Source: an uncultured Gammaproteobacteria bacterium
GTDB lineage: Bacteria; Pseudomonadota; Gammaproteobacteria; CAJQNE01
Direction of reading: 5' to 3'
DNA length: 6,531 nt
Assembly (NCBI GenBank): GCA_905479545.1
Contig: CAJQNE010000138.1
Coordinates: forward strand, 1 to 6,531
The position numbers were made by a program, and so were the translations under genes. Under the pieces are notes generated by a model. It did not search any database and had not been told where the DNA came from. It saw only the letters and a list, made by a program, of their open reading frames with translations. This document shows, in pieces, positions 1 through 5,843 of the stretch (its first letter is position 1; each line of letters opens with the position of its first letter).

Positions 1-1
1 A

Positions 2-2107
2 ATGACGTTGGCTACAATCGCCGCAATGCCAGCGACGACATTAGCGGGCGACCTAGCCAGCCAGCTGTTGGTAAAGCGCAGCGCAATATATTCACAGGGC
101 GGCAGCTCTAAACCACACCCGCAACTAAATAAGCTAATGCACGACGGCTTGCAAAGTAACGGTTGGCAACTTTGGGAGTTACCTGAAGGAGCAAGTTCAG
201 CCGAAGTTGCCCGACAACTTAACGAGCGTTACGCCAGCAGTACCGAAACAATAGCCGAGCTCAACCAGCCCCGACTACCGCAACTTTTCAGCCGCCAGCA
301 CGTGGATGCGCTTAGCTCATCGAACCCCAACCTCGCGGCTCTCCAACAACTCCAACTCGCGGATGCCTGGAGAGTGACGGTGGGCGAGCCTTCAGTAGTG
401 GTGGCGATAATCGATGATGGAATTGACTTACAGCACCCCGGATTGCGCAACAAAATCTGGCGGAATGACGATGAAATTGCCAATGACGGCGTCGACAATG
501 ACCGTAATGGTTTTGTTGACGACACTCACGGCTGGAACTTTGACGAAGACAATAACAACCCTGGCCACCAGCCACTCGACAGTGGCCACGGCACCTTGGT
601 TGCCGGCGCCATAGCGGGAGATTATGCTGACGACAGCGGAGCGATAGCCGCCATTGGCAGCGCACCCGGCATACGTATTATGCCACTCCGTATCAGCCAC
701 GACAGCCACTCTCTACTGCGGGCACTGACCTACGCTGCAAACAATCACGCTGACATTATTAACATCAGCCTCGGCGGCATATTACCCTCTGCTGCTGAAG
801 AAGAAGCCATAGCGGCGCTACAAAGCCGCGGCATTCTGGTAGTTGCAGCCGCCGGAAATCATCACAACAACAATGACTTCCGCGGCATTTACCCGGCGAG
901 TTATTCTTTGCCGAACATTCTCAGCGTAGCGGCACAAAGCACCACTGCCAAAATCACTAACTGGAGCCAGTATGGCAGCAGCAGCGTTGATGTTGCGGCT
1001 CCTGGTGTCGACCTCATTACTACCTCGCGCGGTGGAAACTATGTTGAAACGTCAGGAACCTCTATGGCGACCGGCTACGCTAGCGGAGTCGCTGCACTGC
1101 TAAAATCGCAATTCCCTACCGACGATTACCGAGCAATAAAAGCCCGACTGCTGGTTGCCGCAGAGCCTATTGATCCGCCGTTCGTTACCCGAACTGACTC
1201 CGCCATTAATGCCGCCGTCGCATTGGCAAACCCGTCGCCTGCCACCTTCGTTATCCACCAGCTGTCCAGCTCCATAGTCGGTAACCAGCGCGGTATTGAT
1301 ATTGAAATTGAGCCTTACTTCACCGGCGTGCAACCGCCCCAACTGAGCGACTCAGCGCTCCGCTGCATTGACTACCCGGCTGGCAACTCCATTCCCGTTC
1401 AACTCATTAACCACAATAACTTATCGCTAAGCTATCGGGTTGTACCGACCACTAGCAACAATGCAGCCGACCTACGTTGCGAGCTGTCTTTAACCGGTGA
1501 TCAGGCGGTAACAACTCTGCGCCGATTTCGCCTCACTGACCCACGACAGCTTGAGCTCAACACCGTGACCCAAGCCACTCTTCAAACCGATGCTCAGGAT
1601 GACTTCCAACACTGGGTGGTAAATATTCCTGCGGGTCGCAACAACCTGGAGCTATTCGTTAGCAGCGAGCAGAATGTTGATGTACTGCTGAGGCCAGCAG
1701 AGGCTCCACGCTATGTCGCTTCACTGGGAACATCCGCGCCATCGCCGCCGTTTCTGCTCACCGATAGCGAAACCTCCTATAGTGCCAGCAGCTCAGGTTT
1801 TGAGCGGCTAAGACGCAACCTGCCAGCAGCAGGAAAATGGCATATTGTGGTGCTAAACCAACAGCAGCAGCCGAACACCCGCTACACAATAGAAGTGACC
1901 GCGCAAGGTTCAGCCAGCGCACCTCAGGCAGCAACAGCTACCGGTCAGGGCGCGGTTACGGCATCACCAAACAGTTCTGAGGCCCGTAATGACGGCGGTG
2001 GTGGTGCCGCGTACTGGCTAGCAATACTTACCGCAATTAGCCTCAAGCGCCGCAGTCATAACAAGAAACTAAGTGGGTCGCTGAGCTTACGAGGTGCTCG
2101 CCAATAA
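2..2107 (+). CDS. Secreted subtilisin-like S8 serine protease with PPC-like domain and GlyGly-CTERM-type tail (5' end probably cut by the window)
   Basis: Endopeptidase of the subtilase (S8) family, expected to act outside the cell or at the surface. Numbering from the ATG at position 2, the catalytic triad is visible as Asp138 (AIIDDGID), His196 (SGHGTLVAG) and Ser354 (GTSMATG), with oxyanion Asn286 (AAAGN). An Asp/Asn-rich insert at about 156-182 (DNDRNGFVDD) probably binds calcium. Residues about 20-110 look like a prodomain, about 410-515 is a beta-rich region with Cys455 and Cys493, and about 524-634 resembles the bacterial pre-peptidase C-terminal (PPC) domain. The end has GGGG (665-668), a hydrophobic segment (669-681) and a basic stretch (KRR), as in GlyGly-CTERM sorting signals, then an unusually long hydrophilic tail of about 17 residues. 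The first residues (LATIAAMPATTLA) look like the rest of a signal peptide lacking its charged n-region, and no ribosome binding site is visible, so the true start is probably upstream of the window. The usual Pro after the Ser motif is Gly here. Family call is firm; substrate unknown. Confidence 0.93.
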   Translation: MTLATIAAMPATTLAGDLASQLLVKRSAIYSQGGSSKPHPQLNKLMHDGLQSNGWQLWELPEGASSAEVARQLNERYASSTETIAELNQPRLPQLFSRQHVDALSSSNPNLAALQQLQLADAWRVTVGEPSVVVAIIDDGIDLQHPGLRNKIWRNDDEIANDGVDNDRNGFVDDTHGWNFDEDNNNPGHQPLDSGHGTLVAGAIAGDYADDSGAIAAIGSAPGIRIMPLRISHDSHSLLRALTYAANNHADIINISLGGILPSAAEEEAIAALQSRGILVVAAAGNHHNNNDFRGIYPASYSLPNILSVAAQSTTAKITNWSQYGSSSVDVAAPGVDLITTSRGGNYVETSGTSMATGYASGVAALLKSQFPTDDYRAIKARLLVAAEPIDPPFVTRTDSAINAAVALANPSPATFVIHQLSSSIVGNQRGIDIEIEPYFTGVQPPQLSDSALRCIDYPAGNSIPVQLINHNNLSLSYRVVPTTSNNAADLRCELSLTGDQAVTTLRRFRLTDPRQLELNTVTQATLQTDAQDDFQHWVVNIPAGRNNLELFVSSEQNVDVLLRPAEAPRYVASLGTSAPSPPFLLTDSETSYSASSSGFERLRRNLPAAGKWHIVVLNQQQQPNTRYTIEVTAQGSASAPQAATATGQGAVTASPNSSEARNDGGGGAAYWLAILTAISLKRRSHNKKLSGSLSLRGARQ

Positions 2108-2110
2108 ACA

Positions 2111-2133
2111 TTCCTGCTTTTATTAAGCAGGAA
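2111..2133 (+). terminator. Hairpin just after the first protease gene, weak terminator or RNA-processing stem
   Basis: A perfect 9-bp stem, TTCCTGCTT (2111-2119) with AAGCAGGAA (2125-2133), and a 5-nt loop starts 3 bases after the stop codon. No T-tract follows, so intrinsic termination would be inefficient; the stem may instead protect the 3' end or allow readthrough into the second protease. A second copy of GCAGGAA at 2148-2154 could compete for the left arm. Confidence 0.4.
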
Positions 2134-2265
2134 AACCAAGCAACAACGCAGGAACAAGCACCCTATTCGCTGGTTTTGTCGCGATAGCATTCTAGAAAAG
2201 CGGCCAAATCACTCGATTTTCGAACGTTCATCTGAATCAGGCACGCGACTGTCCCGAAAACCAAC

Positions 2266-2293
2266 TTTACATATCATGTGTACATAACATAAC
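2266..2293 (+). promoter_or_regulatory. Candidate sigma-70 promoter of the second protease gene
   Basis: TTTACA at 2266-2271 is close to a -35 consensus, and CATAAC at 2288-2293 is a weak -10 match after a 16-nt spacer. A small inverted repeat, ATGTGTACAT (2276-2285), lies between them and could be a regulator site. This is the best match in the 239-bp spacer, but the -10 is poor, so the call is tentative. Confidence 0.3.
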
Positions 2294-2333
2294 CCTCAAT
2301 AAAGGCCCCAAACAATGAAGGGCGCCACTCCAT

Positions 2334-2338
2334 TGAGG
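2334..2338 (+). promoter_or_regulatory. Shine-Dalgarno site of the second protease
   Basis: TGAGG lies 8 nt before the ATG at 2347 and supports that start. It is part of ATTGAGG (2332-2338), which is exactly complementary to CCTCAAT (2294-2300), so it could be hidden in a hairpin if transcription begins upstream of about 2294. Confidence 0.7.
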
Positions 2339-2346
2339 TTAAAACC

Positions 2347-4677
2347 ATGGCTTCTACAGCCCGCGCAGAACATAAAATCTCTAGCAACCTGAGCGCTGCC
2401 ACGCGATCGAAATTCCCGCTTATTGGTGCCGTTAGCGCCATGCTTATTGCCAGCAGCGGTTTGCCCACAGCCACGGCACAAAACGTTTCGGGCGATGTGG
2501 TGAGCGATGTCACGAATATTGCGAAACCAGACGCTGAGCCCAACTCTCGACTAATAGTTACGTTTGCCAATCCCAACCAACAGGCCGCCGATCGGGCCCT
2601 ACTACCCGAGCTGCTCGACCTACCGTTGGCAGGCATATTATTTCGCCAGCCGTTAAGCGCTCAGGTTGTAAACGGTGAAGAAGACGCGATCGAAATCTGG
2701 ACATTAGACCCCGACACAGATGCGACAGCACTCGTTGAAGAACTCTCTGAACGCGACGATATCCTTTATGCCGAACCTGACTATGCCCGCGGGCCACATG
2801 CGACGCCGAACGACAGCTTATTCGACAACCAATGGTATGCACGCAATACCGGTGCCATCTATCGGGGTCGTCGCGGCGTTAGCGGTGCTGATCTGCAACT
2901 AACCGATGCCTGGGACATCGAAACCGGCAGTCCCGAAGTAGTGGTTGCGGTTATCGACGACGGTATTGACCTGAGCCATCCGGATTTGCGTGACCGTCTC
3001 TGGGTTAACACAGGAGAGATACCGAACAATGGAAGAGACGATGACGGCAACGGCTTTACCGACGATGTAAATGGCTGGGATTTTGACCGTAATGACAGCA
3101 ACCCTAACCCAGACACCACCGGCCGCAACCATGGCACCGCTGTTGCGGGCGTAATAGCTGCTCGGGGCAACAACATAAACGGCATTGCCGGAGCAGCCTG
3201 GAACGTAAAAATAATGGTTCTGAAAACTGACTACACCGTGTCTGCCACCATTCGCGCAATGGATTACGCCCGGGCAAATGGCGCTCATATTATTAACACC
3301 AGCTTTGGTGGATCTCAGTATTCCAACTCTGAATATGCAGCGATTCGCCGCCTACGTGACGCCGGCATTCTGATGGTCGCTTCAGCTGGCAACGAGCACT
3401 GGAATAACGACTTTGGCGCTAGTTTTCCCAGTAGCTATGACTCAATCAACATTCTTGCTGTGGCGGCCAGCTCCCCCAGCGACAATTTTACCCGCTGGTC
3501 GCAATACGGCCAGGTTAGTGTCGATGTTGCCGCTCCGGGCGATGCGATTTTCACCACCGAAGCAAACGGTACTGATGACGCCAGCCACTACGGCTGGCGC
3601 AACGGTACATCATTTTCCAGCCCGCTCCTGGCCGGCGTTGCAGCCTTAGTCAAAAGCCAATACCCGAACGCCGATTTCAGCGAAATGAAAGGTCGCATGT
3701 TGGCAACTGCAGAACCTATTGCCGATGGAACTTGCCGCGTTGGCAGTGGCGGCAGAGCCAATGCACTGGCCTCTCTGGAAGTAGCCGCTCAACCCGTACC
3801 ATCACTCACCGCCATTCGATGGGTGGATGGCAATAACGACCGTGCCGACAGCAACGAGACGGGCGCACTGCAGTTTGAATTTGAAACCTTATGGCAGAGC
3901 GGCGGAGAAACCGCGGTAATTCTTCGCTCCAACGATCCGCTACTGCAAATAACAGAACCACAAAAACTTCTTTCCGGCCTACCTAAGAACCAGCGAACCA
4001 GCATAACTTTTGCTGCCAGCACAGGGCAGCTTAATGGCCATCACGAATTCCCGCTAACCCTGCAATTCGTCGCCCCCGGGTACACCGCTGAACGCAACTA
4101 CTGTTTGCAAGCCGGTGTGCTACTGGACCAACAAACGCTTACCCAAACTCTGCAGCAGAATGCCCAAGACGACGTCCATCGGTATTCAATTGATGTTCCA
4201 CAGGGAGCTCCGGTACTCAGCTTGCGACTCGAAGCAAGTAACAATCTGGACCTCTACCTCCGGCACAGCACCTGGCCCGAGCGCGATGAAGTACTCCGCA
4301 CTAGCAGCAGTTATGGCAAAGGTACTCCGACGTACTTTGCCGCCGGCGTAACCGGCAATGAGCAGATAACACTTACCTCACCCGCGGCCGGCAATTGGTA
4401 TGTAACCGTTGTAAATGCATCACAACGCAGCAATAGCGAATACAGCGTATTCGCAGCATTCAGCAACCCTAGCAATAACCAGCCAGACACCCCTGCATCT
4501 GAAGGCGATAAGCCCAATGAAGAATCCAGCCTGAATAGCGCCGGCGGCGACACCGCAAGCTCTGGTGGCGGCGGTGGAGGTAGCTCTGGCGGAATTTGGC
4601 TCGCGCTACTCCTACTATTTGGCCTGCTCCGGCTACCCGACACAGCACTGACCAGCCCCACCAAAAGGAAGCGCTAG
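2347..4677 (+). CDS. Secreted subtilisin-like S8 serine protease with prodomain, PPC-like domain and GlyGly-CTERM-type tail
   Basis: Complete 776-residue subtilase preproprotein. The signal peptide has a long n-region, a hydrophobic core at about 24-40 and a likely cleavage at ATA/QN (after Ala44). Residues about 66-147 form an inhibitor-like prodomain ending in DDILYAEPDY, typical of subtilase propeptides. The catalytic domain (about 185-480) has Asp204 (AVIDDGID), His262 (NHGTAVAG), oxyanion Asn349 (SAGN) and Ser422 (GTSFSSP), so it should be active. An Asp/Asn-rich insert (about 227-250, DDDGNGFTDD) probably binds calcium. Then come a beta-sandwich-like region (about 485-590), a PPC-like domain (about 595-705, NAQDD near 605), a Ser/Asn/Gly linker, six Gly at 740-745, a hydrophobic helix (749-762) and the basic end KRKR. 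That tail fits GlyGly-CTERM signals, which are cleaved by rhombosortase in type II secretion hosts. The upstream gene is its paralogue: long stretches align, for example VVVAxIDDGIDLxHP. The start is supported by TGAGG 8 nt upstream and the complete signal peptide. Substrate unknown. Confidence 0.96.
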   Translation: MASTARAEHKISSNLSAATRSKFPLIGAVSAMLIASSGLPTATAQNVSGDVVSDVTNIAKPDAEPNSRLIVTFANPNQQAADRALLPELLDLPLAGILFRQPLSAQVVNGEEDAIEIWTLDPDTDATALVEELSERDDILYAEPDYARGPHATPNDSLFDNQWYARNTGAIYRGRRGVSGADLQLTDAWDIETGSPEVVVAVIDDGIDLSHPDLRDRLWVNTGEIPNNGRDDDGNGFTDDVNGWDFDRNDSNPNPDTTGRNHGTAVAGVIAARGNNINGIAGAAWNVKIMVLKTDYTVSATIRAMDYARANGAHIINTSFGGSQYSNSEYAAIRRLRDAGILMVASAGNEHWNNDFGASFPSSYDSINILAVAASSPSDNFTRWSQYGQVSVDVAAPGDAIFTTEANGTDDASHYGWRNGTSFSSPLLAGVAALVKSQYPNADFSEMKGRMLATAEPIADGTCRVGSGGRANALASLEVAAQPVPSLTAIRWVDGNNDRADSNETGALQFEFETLWQSGGETAVILRSNDPLLQITEPQKLLSGLPKNQRTSITFAASTGQLNGHHEFPLTLQFVAPGYTAERNYCLQAGVLLDQQTLTQTLQQNAQDDVHRYSIDVPQGAPVLSLRLEASNNLDLYLRHSTWPERDEVLRTSSSYGKGTPTYFAAGVTGNEQITLTSPAAGNWYVTVVNASQRSNSEYSVFAAFSNPSNNQPDTPASEGDKPNEESSLNSAGGDTASSGGGGGGSSGGIWLALLLLFGLLRLPDTALTSPTKRKR

Positions 4678-4712
4678 CAGTAAGCACTTCACAAAAAGTT
4701 TCTGCGACCCTT

Positions 4713-4747
4713 GGCCAGGCTCTGCGTAAGCATCCTGGCCTCTTTTT
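4713..4747 (+). terminator. Strong intrinsic terminator of the second protease gene
   Basis: GGCCAGG (4713-4719) pairs perfectly with CCTGGCC (4734-4740), followed by TCTTTTT (4741-4747). Inside the loop, TGC and GCA (4723-4725, 4730-4732) can close a GTAA tetraloop. It lies 35 bp after the stop codon. Confidence 0.87.
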
Positions 4748-5123
4748 GCCTGAGATAAGCGTTAAACCGATTACCTGGTCACATGTTTTTCGAAACCATC
4801 GGGCAAACCGCTCCTCATCACAGCGAAAAACCCAGCCAATCGCGGACTATAAACCCATCAAAAACGATATATTGTCTTCACCACGACAATCACACAAGCG
4901 CAAAAATTGTAAATATAGTTCCAATTCAAATAATTCTACAAAAATAATAAAAAGTAGTAAATATCGCACTAACGCAATATTTATATAAAAATCAGATATT
5001 TATATAAATATGGAAAATTAAAAGCGCGGATTTTTATACACTTAAAATAATCATTTTATTTTATGCCAAGCAAGATTGGTCATCATAAAAATACCGAGCA
5101 TTCTACTATCCAGTAAATTAATA
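4748..5123. other. Gene-free, partly very AT-rich intergenic region
   Basis: No convincing gene was found. Up to about 4900 the base composition is ordinary, with an inverted repeat ATTGTC/GACAAT (4871-4876, 4885-4890) of unknown meaning. Between 4911 and 5060 a hand count gives 28 G or C in 150 bases, about 19% GC, far below the flanking genes. This part holds the direct repeat listed separately. It may be the upstream control region of the PadR gene, bound by a nucleoid protein, or a scar of past insertion. No clear promoter could be picked because the AT-richness gives many weak -10 matches. Confidence 0.6.
4977..5008. repeat. 13-bp AT-only direct repeat
   Basis: ATATTTATATAAA occurs at 4977-4989 and again at 4996-5008, separated by 6 bases, so the copies start 19 bp apart, nearly two helical turns. 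Repeats on the same face of the helix can be paired protein sites, but in an AT-only context chance or slippage is also possible. Confidence 0.6.
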
Positions 5124-5147
5124 CGGACAGACCAACTGATCTGTCCG
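5124..5147. promoter_or_regulatory. Operator-like dyad upstream of the PadR regulator
   Basis: CGGACAGA (5124-5131) is repeated as its exact reverse complement TCTGTCCG (5140-5147) around an 8-bp spacer. Including the spacer, the 24-bp site is symmetric in 10 of 12 base pairs. It ends 15 bp before the ATG and just before the Shine-Dalgarno site, a place suited to repression. Autoregulation by the PadR dimer is the simplest reading. The AGACCA...TGATCT core also resembles sites bound by some TetR-family repressors, so another regulator could bind. It could also form a short hairpin in the RNA. Confidence 0.65.
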
Positions 5148-5151
5148 GTAC

Positions 5152-5156
5152 GAAGG
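5152..5156 (+). promoter_or_regulatory. Shine-Dalgarno site deciding the PadR start
   Basis: GAAGG lies 6 nt before the ATG at 5163. The frame is open further upstream to a TTG at 5076, but only the 5163 start has this site and yields a canonical PadR N-terminus. Confidence 0.65.
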
Positions 5157-5162
5157 TGCGGT

Positions 5163-5735
5163 ATGGACGTTAGAACATTATGCTTGGGAGTGTTGAGCGA
5201 AGGTGACTACACCGGCTACGACATCAAAAAATTTTTCGAGTCTTCGTTCTCCAGTTTTTTTCCGGCTGGGTACGGGTCTATTTACCCCGCCCTGGCACAA
5301 CTGCTTGAGAAACAGTTAGTAAGTTGTGCCTCACAGACACAGAGCAAACTGCCAGATAAAAAGGTTTATCAAATTACCGCCTCCGGCTTGGATCAGTTTC
5401 GCCAGTCACTAAGAGAAGGCAAAGGCACTCACCGGCTCCGCTCCGAATTCCTGGTGCAGATGTTTTTCTCAGACCACCTTGACGAACATGGCTTAGCAGC
5501 ACTAATCGACAGCCGCCTTAGCGATATTAACGACGAAATTGCAACCATGGACGGAATGATTGGTCACCAACAAGGTGCCAACACCACCGGTGGAGCCGCA
5601 TTTACTCGTGGATTTAACCGGGCAATGCTGGAGGCTGGACGTAACTATATTAATAGCCACAGAGTATTAGTCGAACGTCAATCCGATAATAAAGTGACCC
5701 GGTTCGACAGCAACGTCAATCGGTTCGCGGGCTGA
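5163..5735 (+). CDS. PadR-family transcriptional regulator
   Basis: A 190-residue cytoplasmic DNA-binding protein, a usual size for PadR regulators with the longer C-terminal domain. The N-terminal winged helix-turn-helix covers about residues 3-80: LCLGVLSEGDYTGYDIKKFF, then the recognition helix region with GSIYPALAQLLEKQLV (38-53) and the wing ending in KKVYQITASGLDQF (66-79), all typical of PadR. Residues about 93-170 are predicted helical and match the place of the PadR C-terminal dimerisation domain. The start chosen gives a standard N-terminus and has a ribosome site; a TTG 87 bases upstream would run through the operator-like dyad and add an unrelated leader. The gene stands alone: its terminator follows within 40 bp and the next genes are on the opposite strand. 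PadR proteins are usually repressors, often of stress or efflux genes and of themselves; the dyad at 5124-5147 suggests self-control. Effector and other targets cannot be read from the sequence. Confidence 0.92.
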   Translation: MDVRTLCLGVLSEGDYTGYDIKKFFESSFSSFFPAGYGSIYPALAQLLEKQLVSCASQTQSKLPDKKVYQITASGLDQFRQSLREGKGTHRLRSEFLVQMFFSDHLDEHGLAALIDSRLSDINDEIATMDGMIGHQQGANTTGGAAFTRGFNRAMLEAGRNYINSHRVLVERQSDNKVTRFDSNVNRFAG

Positions 5736-5772
5736 TTAACAAGCCTCAAGAAAAGACTGCAGGTTACAAAAC

Positions 5773-5806
5773 GGGTTTGAAGCGACAATCGCTGCAAGCC
5801 CTTTTT
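5773..5806 (+). terminator. Strong intrinsic terminator of padR, possibly bidirectional
   Basis: GGGTTTG (5773-5779) pairs with CAAGCCC (5795-5801) with one G-T wobble, then after one A/G mismatch AGCGA (5781-5785) pairs with TCGCT (5789-5793) around a CAA loop. Five T follow on the plus strand (5802-5806). On the minus strand the same stem is followed by GTTTTGTAA, so it may also stop the converging transcript of dnaQ and its small partner. Confidence 0.88.
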
Positions 5807-5843
5807 CAGATCTTCTTCAGGCGCCGCAACTCAGCCTTTTCGG

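Noticed and set aside
229..709. Several overlapping minus-strand and alternate-frame ORFs inside the first protease gene
   Set aside because: They lie antisense or out of frame to a gene with clear S8 motifs, have low-complexity Arg/Ser/Cys or Thr-rich composition and no ribosome sites.
2190..2197. TTCTAGAA palindrome in the spacer between the proteases
   Set aside because: An isolated 8-bp palindrome with no second copy or promoter element at a meaningful distance.
4632..4646. LPDTA near the end of the second protease, like a sortase LPXTG motif
   Set aside because: The last residue is Ala, the motif follows rather than precedes the hydrophobic helix, and the host is evidently Gram-negative.
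4311..4687. Antisense ORFs over the end of the second protease, rich in Pro and Ser
   Set aside because: The proline run is just the complement of the poly-Gly codons; no family resemblance.
4785..4831. Inverted repeat GTTTTTCG/CGAAAAAC with a 31-nt spacer
   Set aside because: Simple homopolymer-containing arms far apart; plausible by chance, with no gene or terminator position to explain.
4596..4988. 130-codon plus-strand frame running out of the second protease into the spacer
   Set aside because: It runs through the strong terminator stem, and its end (KIIKSSKYRTNAIF) is the translation of AT-rich non-coding DNA; no ribosome site.
5076..5162. Upstream TTG start giving a 219-residue PadR protein
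   Set aside because: It adds 29 residues foreign to the family, would encode through the dyad, and lacks a ribosome site; the ATG at 5163 has one.
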